Positions 8,647 through 17,300 of a stretch of 64,000 nucleotides of DNA are shown here, piece after piece. The position numbers and the translations under genes are program-made. Source of the stretch: Promicromonospora umidemergens (GTDB lineage: Bacteria; Actinomycetota; Actinomycetes; Actinomycetales; Cellulomonadaceae); assembly GCF_024171995.1 (NCBI RefSeq), contig NZ_JAMTCT010000016.1, positions 1-64,000 of the forward strand. The letters are read 5' to 3'. The notes below the pieces were generated by a model that did no database searches, was not told the origin of the DNA, and saw nothing but the letters and a program-made list of their open reading frames with translations. Each line of letters begins with the position of its first letter. The stretch's first letter is position 1.

Positions 8647-9591
8647 TCAGGCCGCCGCGCGGCCCGTCAGGCCGACGCGTTCGAGCAGGTCGAGCGCCGG
8701 CCGGTGCTTGTTGAACGTGTAGACGTGCACGCCGGGTGCCCCGGCGTCGAGCACCTCGCGGGCGAGCGCCGCCGAGTACTGGATACCGTGCTCGTGCTGC
8801 GCCTCGGGGTCGACGACGCCATCGGCGGCGGTGAGCCCGTCGAGGTCCCTCAGGAGGCCTGCGGGCGCGGCCACACCCGTGAGCTCCTCGACGCGGCGCA
8901 GCCTGCGGGCCTCCGTGGTGGGCAGGATCCCGGCGAGGATCGGGATGGTCACGCCCGCCGAGCGCGCCGCGTCGACGAACCCGGTGTAGGACTCCGCCCG
9001 GTAGAAGAACTGGGTGATCGCGAAGCTCGCGCCGGCCTCCTGCTTCTCCAGCAGTCGCCGCACCTCCTGGTCGCGGGTGGTGCCGGCACCCGGATTCCCG
9101 TCCGGGAACGTCGCCACGGCGATGGTGAGGGGGCGGGTGGCGGCCCGCAGGGCCGCGCTGGCGTCGGCGGCGACGCGGCGCTGGTCCACCTGCGTGAGCA
9201 GCCGGACCAGGTCGACGCTGGAGCGCACCCCGTCCGACGACGGACGCCAGTTCGGCTCGTCGCGCGGCGGGTCACCGCGCAGTGCGAGGAAGGACCGCAC
9301 GCCGGCCTCGAGGAACTCGTCGATCACCTCGGACACGTCCTCGCGCGACGCTCCCACGCAGGTCAGGTGGGCCACCGGGAGCACGGGCGTGCCACGGAGC
9401 AGCGTGGCGAGCACCTCGCGGGACGTCGCTCGGTCGCCCCCCGCGGCGCCGTAGGTGACGGACACGAAGTCCGGCCGTGCCGCAACGAGCCGCTGTGCCG
9501 TCTCCCAGAAGTTGGGCGCTGCCTCGGGCCGACGCGGTGGCATCAGCTCGAACGACACCGTTGGGCGGTGCGGATATGCCTCGACAACCAT
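8647..9591 (-). CDS. metF: 5,10-methylenetetrahydrofolate reductase
   Basis: 314 residues, normal for bacterial MetF. The barrel begins VSFELMPPR and carries VSVTYGAAG, the HLTCVG strand and LALRGDPP, all standard family motifs for FAD and folate binding. It makes 5-methyl-THF for methionine synthesis in the cytoplasm. The ATG at 9591 has GGAG five bases upstream, and that GGAG lies in the closing stem of a probable SAM-I riboswitch, so synthesis should fall when SAM is plentiful. Confidence 0.92.
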   Translation of the reverse strand: MVVEAYPHRPTVSFELMPPRRPEAAPNFWETAQRLVAARPDFVSVTYGAAGGDRATSREVLATLLRGTPVLPVAHLTCVGASREDVSEVIDEFLEAGVRSFLALRGDPPRDEPNWRPSSDGVRSSVDLVRLLTQVDQRRVAADASAALRAATRPLTIAVATFPDGNPGAGTTRDQEVRRLLEKQEAGASFAITQFFYRAESYTGFVDAARSAGVTIPILAGILPTTEARRLRRVEELTGVAAPAGLLRDLDGLTAADGVVDPEAQHEHGIQYSAALAREVLDAGAPGVHVYTFNKHRPALDLLERVGLTGRAAA

Positions 9592-9596
9592 GGTTG

Positions 9597-9708
9597 CTCC
9601 ATCGAACCTGGCGTGAGCACCTTACGTCCACGCGCCACGGCTGCGGGGCAGGAAGTCTGCAGGTTGCTGCGGTGTCAGGGAGCCAGGACTCTCGACCGCT
9701 CTGGATGG
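9597..9708 (-). promoter_or_regulatory. Probable SAM-I (S-box) riboswitch upstream of metF
   Basis: Read on the minus strand, the leader holds the S-box hallmarks in order: ATCCAGAGCGGTCGAGAG, CTGGCTCCCTGACACC, GCAACC, and AAGGTGCTCACGCCAG. A closing stem pairs CCATC (9704-9708) with GATGG (9599-9603). The 3' strand of that stem overlaps the GGAG Shine-Dalgarno of metF, suggesting control of translation start: ligand-bound folding hides the ribosome site. The assignment rests on motif recognition, not a covariance search. Confidence 0.72.
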
Positions 9709-9730
9709 GATCGCCACCATGCTAAGCGAT

Positions 9731-9757
9731 TGTCCAGCACTGGGACATATTTTGTCC
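9731..9757. promoter_or_regulatory. Inverted repeats upstream of metF leader
   Basis: TGTCC (9731-9735), GGACA (9743-9747) and TGTCC (9753-9757) form two overlapping short inverted repeats just upstream of the riboswitch, where the metF promoter should lie. They could bind a regulator, but the arms are only five bases. Confidence 0.3.
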
Positions 9758-9803
9758 GGCGGTCGAGACGCCCTGCTCCACCGTGCACCCGCGCACGTTG
9801 CGG

Positions 9804-10727
9804 TTACTTCACCGACCCCGCCATCAGGCCACCCACCAGCCGCTTCTCGATAGCCATGAACAGGATGATCACCGGGACGATCGCCACGATGGACACCCCG
9901 AACACGTAGTGCCACGAGGTCTCGTACTGGCCGACGAACTTGGTGAGCGCCACCGACAAGGGCTGGTTGCCCGGTGTCGACAGCAGCACCAGCGAGGCCG
10001 CGAACTCGTTCCAGGACGCGACGAACGTGAAGATGACGGCCGTCACGATCCCCGGCCAGACGAGCGGCAGGTTGATCTTCGTCAGGACGGCCAAGGTGCC
10101 CGCGCCGTCGATCTGCGCCGCCTCGTCGACCTCCTTGGGGATCGCCGCGAAGAAGCTGTGCATGATCCAGACCGCGAACGAGAGGTTGAACGCCGCGTTG
10201 ACCAGGATCATGGCCCCCCACGTGTCGATGATCCCGATGGCGATGAACTCGCGGAACAGGCCTGACGTGAGCACCGCCGGCTGGATCATCTGGGTGACGA
10301 TCACGAGGAACAGGAAGACGAGCCGCCCCCGGAACCGGAACCGTGCCGTGTAGTACGCGGCAGGCAGCGCGACCGCGAGCACCAGCAGCGTGGCGCACAG
10401 CGAGATCACGAGGGTGGAGATGACGTTCTGCGCCAGCGGGGTCTCCGGCGTCGACCACATCGTGACGTAGTTCTCCCAGTGCCACTCCGTGGGGAAGTAC
10501 GTCGGGTCGACCGACCTGATCTCCGCCTTCGTCTTCACCGAGCCGAAGAACATGATCAGGTACGGCAGCAGGAACACCACGACCACGACGAGCCCGGTGA
10601 ACATGCGGAGCAGGACGGACCCGATCGGCACCTGGTCCGCGGTGTACTTCCGCACCCGCGGCCGGTCGTCCGACGGCGGACGGGTCGTCTGGCGCGGGGC
10701 CGTCCCCGATTCGGCGAGCGCAGTCAT
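9804..10727 (-). CDS. Carbohydrate ABC transporter permease, MalG type (second system)
   Basis: 307 residues. The permease loop reads DEAAQIDGAGTLAVL and six hydrophobic helices are visible; a charged N-terminal tail of about 40 residues precedes the first helix. The ATG at 10727 shares one base with the upstream permease's stop (TGATG), so translation is coupled. The same reading frame stays open much further upstream, but that part is antisense-like shadow within the neighbouring genes. It is the last gene of a second CUT1 sugar importer without an ATPase. Confidence 0.88.
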   Translation of the reverse strand: MTALAESGTAPRQTTRPPSDDRPRVRKYTADQVPIGSVLLRMFTGLVVVVVFLLPYLIMFFGSVKTKAEIRSVDPTYFPTEWHWENYVTMWSTPETPLAQNVISTLVISLCATLLVLAVALPAAYYTARFRFRGRLVFLFLVIVTQMIQPAVLTSGLFREFIAIGIIDTWGAMILVNAAFNLSFAVWIMHSFFAAIPKEVDEAAQIDGAGTLAVLTKINLPLVWPGIVTAVIFTFVASWNEFAASLVLLSTPGNQPLSVALTKFVGQYETSWHYVFGVSIVAIVPVIILFMAIEKRLVGGLMAGSVK

Positions 10728-11602
10728 CAGACCTCCTTCAGGGGGCGGACGACCCGCACGTACACGGCCACGATGACGATGACCACGAAGAACGCGATCA
10801 CGGAGAGGGCACTGGCGAGGTCGATCTGCCGCTGGTTCTGCAGATACTTGAAGATCATGGTCATGATCGTGTCGGCGTCGTAGCCGGGGATGGATCCCGT
10901 CATGACCCGCAGGATCGGTAGGGAGTTGAACACGTTGATGATGTTGATCAGCACCGCCACCGACACCGCGCCCCGCAGCTGGGGCAGCACCACGCTGAAG
11001 TACGTCCGCACGCCCCCGGCGCCGTCGATGCGCGCCGCCTCGACGGTCTCGCCGGGGACGGACTGCAGGCCGGCCAGGATCGTGTAGGTGGTGAACGGGA
11101 GCGACACGAACACGGCGACCACCATGGCCCACGCGAAGGCCGTGACCGGGTGCCTGGTCCAGCCGTAGCCCTCGGGCGATGCGATGAGGCCGACGTCCAC
11201 GAGGAACGAGTTGATGATGCCGAAGTACGGCTCGAGACCGTAGTGCACCACCATCGTCGTCATCACGACGCTCGACGCCCACGGCACGATGACGGCCATG
11301 CGCACCAGACGGCGGCCGGGGAACGACTTGTCCAGCAGCGCGGCGAGGGCGAGCGACCCGAGAAGGGTGACGCCGACGACGCCGACCACCCACACGACGG
11401 TGCGCCCGAGAATCGGCCAGAAGTACTGGAAGCCGACCACAGTCGCGAAGTTCGCGAGACCAACACCCCCGTCGTCCAGCCCGCTCTGGCTGATGTCGCG
11501 CGTCGAGTTCCAGAACATGACGCCCACCGGGAACAGGACCACGGTCGCGATGAGTGCGACCGCGGGCCCGATCCACGGCAGGGCCTTCAGCAGGTCCTTC
11601 AC
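10727..11602 (-). CDS. Carbohydrate ABC transporter permease, MalF type (second system)
   Basis: 291 residues with six predicted helices and the EAA loop EAARIDGAGGVRTYFS. It is shorter at the N-terminus than the MalF-like permease of the first system. It follows the binding-protein gene after 47 bases and overlaps the MalG-like gene by one base. It forms the transmembrane pore with that partner; energy must come from an ATPase encoded elsewhere, as is common for actinobacterial CUT1 systems. Confidence 0.87.
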   Translation of the reverse strand: MKDLLKALPWIGPAVALIATVVLFPVGVMFWNSTRDISQSGLDDGGVGLANFATVVGFQYFWPILGRTVVWVVGVVGVTLLGSLALAALLDKSFPGRRLVRMAVIVPWASSVVMTTMVVHYGLEPYFGIINSFLVDVGLIASPEGYGWTRHPVTAFAWAMVVAVFVSLPFTTYTILAGLQSVPGETVEAARIDGAGGVRTYFSVVLPQLRGAVSVAVLINIINVFNSLPILRVMTGSIPGYDADTIMTMIFKYLQNQRQIDLASALSVIAFFVVIVIVAVYVRVVRPLKEV

Positions 11603-11649
11603 AAGGCTCCCCGTGCTTTCGTTCAGCGTTGCGTGCGGTGCGGCGGGCC

Positions 11650-12894
11650 TCAGCCCGCGTCGACCTGCGCCTGGATCTCGGCGAGGACGTCCTTGGCCGA
11701 CTTGTCGCCGCCGAGCTGTCCGAACAGGGCCTTGAACGCCGGGTCCGCCGCTTGCCAGTCAGGGTTGGTGCTCGGGTAGAACTGCGCATCCGGCAGGGTC
11801 TCGAGGAACGGGGCGAGCGCCTCGTCGTCGGCGAGCTGCTCCGAGCCGGACATGGTGGTGGGCAGGAAGCCCTCCGCCTGGACCCACGGGACGTAGACGT
11901 CCGCGGAGTACAGGTGGTCGAAGAAGGCCGTGATGGCCTCCTGCTTGTCACCGTCGTTCTGGAACGCCATGAGGTGGTCCGCCACGCCCAGCGTGAACGG
12001 GCTGCCGTCCTTGGTGGGGATCGGGTGGACCGAGTACTCGAGCTCTGGGTTGTCGGACTCGATCTGGCCGACGCTCGGCGGGAGGCCGACCTGCATGCCG
12101 ATCTTGCCCTGGACGAAGATGTCGAAGAGCGGGCTGCGGTCGGACGCACCGGCGTCGGCCTGTGTAGCGCCCTCGTCGATCATCTTCTTGATGAACTCGG
12201 CGCCCTCGAGGTTCTCCGGGGTGTCGATGGTGATCGCGTCGGCGTCGCCGAACGTTCCGCCGCCGCCCCAGAGCCAGACGCCTGCCTCGGCCTGTGCCTC
12301 CTCGGAACCGAGCGGCATGCCGTAGCCGGCCACGCCGCCACCCAGCTCCGAGACCTTCTTGGCCGACTCGAGCAGCTCGTCCCAGGTGGCAGGCACCTCG
12401 GCGCCCGCCTCCTCGAGGAGCGCGTCGTTGACGAACAGCGCACGGGACGACGCGATCCACGGCAGGCCGTACGTGGTTCCGCCGACCTGCGCGTTCTCGA
12501 GGAACGTCGGCTGGAAGTCGGCGTAGGTCTCCTCGGAGGTGATCTCCTCGACCGGGTACAGCAGCTCGTCCTCGGCGAAGCCTGCGAACGGACCACCGTT
12601 GTAGATGTCGGGCGCGTCGCCGCCCTGGATCCTCGTGGCGATGACGGACTCGAGGTTGTCCCACGACTCGACCTGGAGGTTGACGTTGACGTCCGGGTTT
12701 GCTTCTTCGAACCCGGCGATCACGTCTTCCCACAGACCCTGGGTGGCGTCGGAGTAGCTGGGGACGAGCAGGTCGAGCGTGGCTCCGTCGCCGCTCTCTT
12801 CACCGCTCGACCCGCCGAACCCGCAGGCCGTCAGTCCCGTTGTCGCGGCGAGCGTGATCGCCATGATCCCGCCGAGCCTCTTGTACTGAGCCAT
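11650..12894 (-). CDS. Extracellular sugar-binding lipoprotein (second ABC system)
   Basis: 414 residues. A Sec signal peptide ends in the lipobox LTAC, followed by a Gly/Ser/Glu linker and a family 1 solute-binding fold rich in acidic residues. It is the first gene of the second importer. No LacI gene is adjacent, but an inverted repeat lies upstream. The ligand is probably an oligosaccharide; its identity is unknown. Confidence 0.86.
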   Translation of the reverse strand: MAQYKRLGGIMAITLAATTGLTACGFGGSSGEESGDGATLDLLVPSYSDATQGLWEDVIAGFEEANPDVNVNLQVESWDNLESVIATRIQGGDAPDIYNGGPFAGFAEDELLYPVEEITSEETYADFQPTFLENAQVGGTTYGLPWIASSRALFVNDALLEEAGAEVPATWDELLESAKKVSELGGGVAGYGMPLGSEEAQAEAGVWLWGGGGTFGDADAITIDTPENLEGAEFIKKMIDEGATQADAGASDRSPLFDIFVQGKIGMQVGLPPSVGQIESDNPELEYSVHPIPTKDGSPFTLGVADHLMAFQNDGDKQEAITAFFDHLYSADVYVPWVQAEGFLPTTMSGSEQLADDEALAPFLETLPDAQFYPSTNPDWQAADPAFKALFGQLGGDKSAKDVLAEIQAQVDAG

Positions 12895-12919
12895 TACCGT
12901 CCCTCTCCTTCGTGGTGGT

Positions 12920-12955
12920 GCAGGTCACGTTTGCACCTGCCCCCGAATCTGTCAA
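12920..12955 (-). promoter_or_regulatory. Possible promoter and operator of second ABC operon
   Basis: An inverted repeat GCAGGT (12920-12925) / ACCTGC (12935-12940) lies 26-46 bases before the binding-protein ATG. On the minus strand a TTGACA sequence (12955-12950) stands just upstream and could be a -35 element, with the repeat covering the expected -10 region. No good -10 hexamer was found, so the promoter call is weak. Confidence 0.35.
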
Positions 12956-13032
12956 CAGTTCTAACAAACCTGTGACACATGAGTGACACCGGGGCTTCGA
13001 TCGGCCCGTGAGGGCTGTGGAAAGACGGCGAT

Positions 13033-13063
13033 GGAGGGCCGCAGCACGTGGCTGCGACCCTCC
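13033..13063 (-). terminator. Hairpin after secreted-protein gene
   Basis: GGAGGG-C-CGCAGC pairs with GCTGCG-A-CCCTCC around a five-base loop (12 pairs, one internal mismatch), 45 bases past the stop of the gene at 13108. The minus strand continues into a short TCTTT run. Confidence 0.6.
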
Positions 13064-13107
13064 TTCAGGACCTCTCGGGGGCGGCGGAGGGCGCCGCAAG
13101 CCCGCGG

Positions 13108-13959
13108 TCAGCAGCCGCAGCCCGAGTGGTCGCCCTGCGGAAGCCAGGACTTGTCATCGGCCCACTGGACCCCGCCCGGGTAGGTGATGTACCACCACCG
13201 GTCACGCGCCGGGACGACGGTCGAGAACCAGCCCTTTGGCCCGATGGTCAGCTTGCGCACGAACACGTCCCTCTCGCCGTCCTCCCAGGGGCCGTCCGGG
13301 TCGTAGGAGAGGATCACGGTCCCGCTGCGGAACGTGCCCCAGGTGAGATCGCCGTCGCGACTGATATTGAGCATCCGCACCCTCCCGGTGATCCGCGAGT
13401 CCCGCCCGTCGGTGGCCGTGGGGTTCTTGATCGTCGCCTCGATCTTGGTCTGTCGCTGGACGGGCACCGTCTTGCCGTTGTTCACGTCGACGCTGTGCTG
13501 GACCAGCCGGCCGCCGGGGCGCTCCACCGCCGCAGTGAACTCGATACCCACCCGGTAGGAACCGGGCGTAACGGTTCCGGGCAGAGCGATCCTCTTGGTC
13601 CGGTCCCCGTCTGCGTCCAGGGTTACCGGGTACCTGCGCACCTGCTTGGCGCCGGCCCGCTGGAGCGTGATCTCACCTTCGAACGCCTGCAGGTCGCCAC
13701 CGGTCCAGTCCAGGTCTACCCAGTACTGGACCCGCACGGGATAGATCTCGTCGGTCTCCACGTCGCCGCGGATGGTCGTTCCCTTGCCGTTCATCCGAGT
13801 CGTGATGACTGTGCCGTCGCGTTCGCTGGTGTCGACGACCGGTCCGGCCTGGGCCGCCGGCGCCGCGACCAGGCCCCCTGCGAGCATCGTCGCGGCGGCG
13901 GCCAGTGCCACCAGACCCCGACGGAGGATGGAAGTTCGGGACGTGCTGTGCAGTGACAT
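13108..13959 (-). CDS. Secreted protein of unknown function
   Basis: 283 residues. A Sec signal peptide with a hydrophobic core rich in Ala, Gly and Leu ends near APAAQAG, so the protein is exported. The rest is beta-rich with no recognised catalytic motif; several segments look like repeated Ig-type strands (for example PGSYRVGIEF). The C-terminus ends in GCGC, giving a possible disulfide pair. It stands alone between two hairpins. A role as a cell-surface or released beta-sandwich protein is inference only. Confidence 0.75.
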   Translation of the reverse strand: MSLHSTSRTSILRRGLVALAAAATMLAGGLVAAPAAQAGPVVDTSERDGTVITTRMNGKGTTIRGDVETDEIYPVRVQYWVDLDWTGGDLQAFEGEITLQRAGAKQVRRYPVTLDADGDRTKRIALPGTVTPGSYRVGIEFTAAVERPGGRLVQHSVDVNNGKTVPVQRQTKIEATIKNPTATDGRDSRITGRVRMLNISRDGDLTWGTFRSGTVILSYDPDGPWEDGERDVFVRKLTIGPKGWFSTVVPARDRWWYITYPGGVQWADDKSWLPQGDHSGCGC

Positions 13960-14070
13960 CGTGATTCCTGTCCGCTCGATGGTGCCTGTCCCGCCGAGCG
14001 CGCAGCTCGCCGTCAGGCTCTACCAACGAGTACGGACGGAAGGACCAGAGCGTTGTGGGTGAACAACGCG

Positions 14071-14106
14071 AGAGCGCCCGCCCGGTCGAGACCGGGCGGG
14101 CGCTCT
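14071..14106 (-). terminator. Perfect 17-bp hairpin terminator
   Basis: AGAGCGCCCGCCCGGTC is followed after two bases by its exact reverse complement. It lies 17 bases past the stop codon of the small membrane protein at 14123 and separates it from the secreted-protein gene. Confidence 0.85.
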
Positions 14107-14122
14107 GCTCAGCGTGCGTTGC

Positions 14123-14341
14123 TTACCGCTCGGTGGCGCCGATCATCGGCAGGCCGAACGACAGGCCGACGACGAGGATGCCGCCGACGAACAGATACGG
14201 CGACGACGCGTCGGCACCGATGGAGCCGATGGCCATCAGCGCGAACCCACCGATGAACAGTGCGAAGCACCCGAGCACCCGGACCAACAGAGTCGCCGTG
14301 GGCTCCTGCTTCTGCCTACGGGCCACCTCGAAATCGCTCAT
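14123..14341 (-). CDS. Small two-helix membrane protein (DUF2530-like)
   Basis: 72 residues. A charged N-terminus is followed by two hydrophobic helices joined by a short polar loop (GADASS). The size and layout resemble small actinobacterial proteins annotated as DUF2530, but no diagnostic motif settles this. The gene begins 17 bases after the stop of the large phosphodiester glycosidase gene and probably shares its transcript. Function unknown. Confidence 0.6.
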   Translation of the reverse strand: MSDFEVARRQKQEPTATLLVRVLGCFALFIGGFALMAIGSIGADASSPYLFVGGILVVGLSFGLPMIGATER

Positions 14342-14358
14342 GAGGCAAATCTACCGCC

Positions 14359-17300
14359 CTATCGGCGTGCGCTGACGGCCAGCTCGCCGACCAGCCCGTT
14401 GACCGTGACGGTCACGACGGCCTCGCCTGCTCGCAGAGCCGTCAGCTCGTGCGTGTCCGGGTCGAGCGCGAGCACCGCGCCGCGCGGGCAGTCGCGCAGA
14501 GCAGCACGGCCGCGCAGGTCCGTCGTGCACACTCCCTCACCGCCCCAGGCCGACGACACCGGCCACGCGACCGGCACCTCGCGCGTCTCGTCCTGCACGA
14601 CGACGGCGCGCGCTCCCGCGGACTCACCGACGTCGAGCGACCGGGGGCCGGAGACGGTGACCTGCTCGGCGCGTGCGTTGACCTCCCAGCTCAGCCACTG
14701 TCCCGGCCCTCGGACGCCCGACGCCGGACGGATGCCCAGCATCGACCAGCCGGTGAAACCGCCGTCGGCCGGCGTGCTTGCCGGACTCTTGCCCGAGTTG
14801 CCGTTGACCAGGTACTGAACCCCGTCCTGCGTGCTCGCGTGGAAGACCCCGACGTGCGAGGCCACCGAGGTGATCGACTTGCCGGACGTCTCCCGGAAGT
14901 CCTCAAACCAGCCGCGCAGCGTATCGGCCTCGAGGCGATCGGTGAGCTGGCTGGCCTTGGTCGGCAGCGGGTCGTCCAGGGGATGGTGGGCGAACACCAC
15001 GACGCCGGTGACCGAACGGTCGGTGGCGGCGTCGTCCAGGGCGTCCCGCAGCATCCGCACCTGGGCGAAGTCGACGCCCAGGCGGCCGGCCGACGAGTCC
15101 AGCATGACGAGCCGTGTGGTGCCGCCCGCCCGGCCCGGCGTCGGCACGTCCAGCACACGGGTCCGGTCGCCGAACTCCTCCTCGAAGTTCGTGATCGAGC
15201 CACCCATGACCTCGTGGTTGCCGGGCGCGTAGTACCAGGGGAAGTCCGCACCGGCGAGCTCCTCGGTGAGGACGCGCCGGGCGAGGTCGAAGTCCTCCGG
15301 CGCGGCCTCGTCGACCAGGTCACCGTTGATGACCAGGAGATCCGGGTCGTCGGCGACGATCTCGCGGAGGGCGTCACGTGCGCCGGCCACCGCTCCGGAC
15401 TCGGGGTCGCGTGCCACGAACTGGGCGTCCGAGAGCACAGCCACCCGCAGCGGGGCCCCATCGGTGGCGCCGTCGGCAGCCACCGTCGGATCCTCTACCC
15501 GAGGCGCCTCCGGAGCGTCCACGGCGGGCGGTACCTGCGCCGCTGTCCGGGAGAAGGTCAGGGCGCCGGAGTACTGCTCGCCCGCCGTCGTCTCCAGGGC
15601 GCGGATCCGCTGCAGCCGCAGGGGGAACGCGACGCCGTCGGGCACCGTGAACGTGACCTGGCGCCAGCCGGTCCAGGTCACCTCCGGACCGTCGAGCTGG
15701 GTGACCACACCGTCCCCCTGCCGCACCTGCAGCCGCAGCCAGGCCCCGTTGCCGTCGCCGTCCACCCACAGGGTCACCGCGCGCGGCGAGCCGGGCAGCT
15801 CGCGCCCTCCCGTCGCAGCCTCCGGCAGCACCGCGTACTGGCCCCGCGTCGCCGTGGACCGGGTGAAGTCGTAGGCCATCCGCAGGCCGGCCGTACCGTC
15901 GTGCCCGTCGGCCGGGGCCACCGAGCCGCCCGGAGCCCGGTCGTGCGCGGAGGTCCAGGAGGCGGCGTCCGTGAAGTCCGCGACCACGTCCTCCTCCAGG
16001 CTGACCGTCACGGCGACCTCGGTCGTCAGGTCCTCCCCGTCCGGACCGGGCACTGACAGCTCGAAGGTGGTGCCGCCCACCGGCGCGAGCGCGCGGACCT
16101 CGAAGGACCCGTCGGCCGCTGGCACGAGCTCGGCGACCGGGGTCCCGGCAGGCTCGGCCACCGAGACCGTGACATCCCGCGCCTCGATCGGCGCTGCGAA
16201 GCCCCTGGCGTCATAGCCGGTCAGGACCAGCGGCGCAGTCGCCTCGGCGTCGTCAAGACCGATGACCGGGGTGTCCACACCTGTCCGGACCAGTTCTCCG
16301 AGCACCTCGACCTCCGTAGTGCCGGTGGCGAGGCCGGAGCGACCGAAGGAGGCGGCCGTGACGACCGTGCTGCCGGGCTTCCGGCCGGTCACCACACCGT
16401 CGCGCACCGAGGCGACCGACCCGTTGCGCGTGCGCCACGAGGACGGCTCGGCGTCGACGGGCCCCATGGCATCGTCGTACCCCTTGCCGACCAGGGTGCG
16501 GTGCAGACCGGGGAAGACCCGGTCGGCGTCGGCCGCCGGGACCGTGGTGCGCACGTCAAAAGCCGCGACCCGGCCCGAGCCGGCGGGCACGAACAGGCCG
16601 AGACCGTTCGCGTCGGAGCGCTCGTAGCCGTCGGACGGGCTGTTCAGGATCGTGGTGTCCGTGTCGCCGGGCATGCGGGCGACCATCTCGGAGGAGCCTC
16701 CGCCGTCGAGGTTGATCGCGTCGTCGGCGCCGACCTGCGCCATGAGCTCGCCCAGCTCGTAGAGGTTCATGCCGGTGCTGTGGGCCTGGCGGCCGTCGAC
16801 CACCACGAAGTACGCACGGTTGCCGGTCTCGTCGAAGCCGACGGCGGTGCGCGGGTGCCGCAGCTCGACGTGGTCGCCCGTGGCCGACGTGACCTCGCCG
16901 TCCTCCAGGAGCGGGTCCTCGGGTCCACCGCCGATGGCGACGGCGACGTCGCCCGCGTCCTCTCGCAGACCGTAGGCGACGTCGACGTGGTCGCCGGGCC
17001 GCAGCCCCGCGAGGGCCTCGGCCGCTGCGCCGGGCCGCGCCACGACGGCGCGCGTCCCGTCCGGCAGCTGCCCACCGGCAGGCTGCCCGACGGCGGTGAC
17101 GGTCCCCTCGGCATCGACGGTCACCTCGACGCCCTGCTCCCCGGCGGCCAACGGGCGCGCCCGCGTGAAGGCGCCCCAGCCGGCGTCGTACACGGCGACG
17201 CCACCCGCTGGCAGAGCGGTGACGTTGAGCCCGCTGACGGGCACCTCGCTGGTCGAGCCTGTCGAGGCCGCCCAGGTCACGGAGCCCTCGAGGAAGACCT

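Noticed and set aside
10728-12149. Long frame upstream of the second MalG-like permease
   Set aside because: It overlaps two well-supported genes on the same strand in another frame and has the Arg/Ser-rich composition of a shadow frame.
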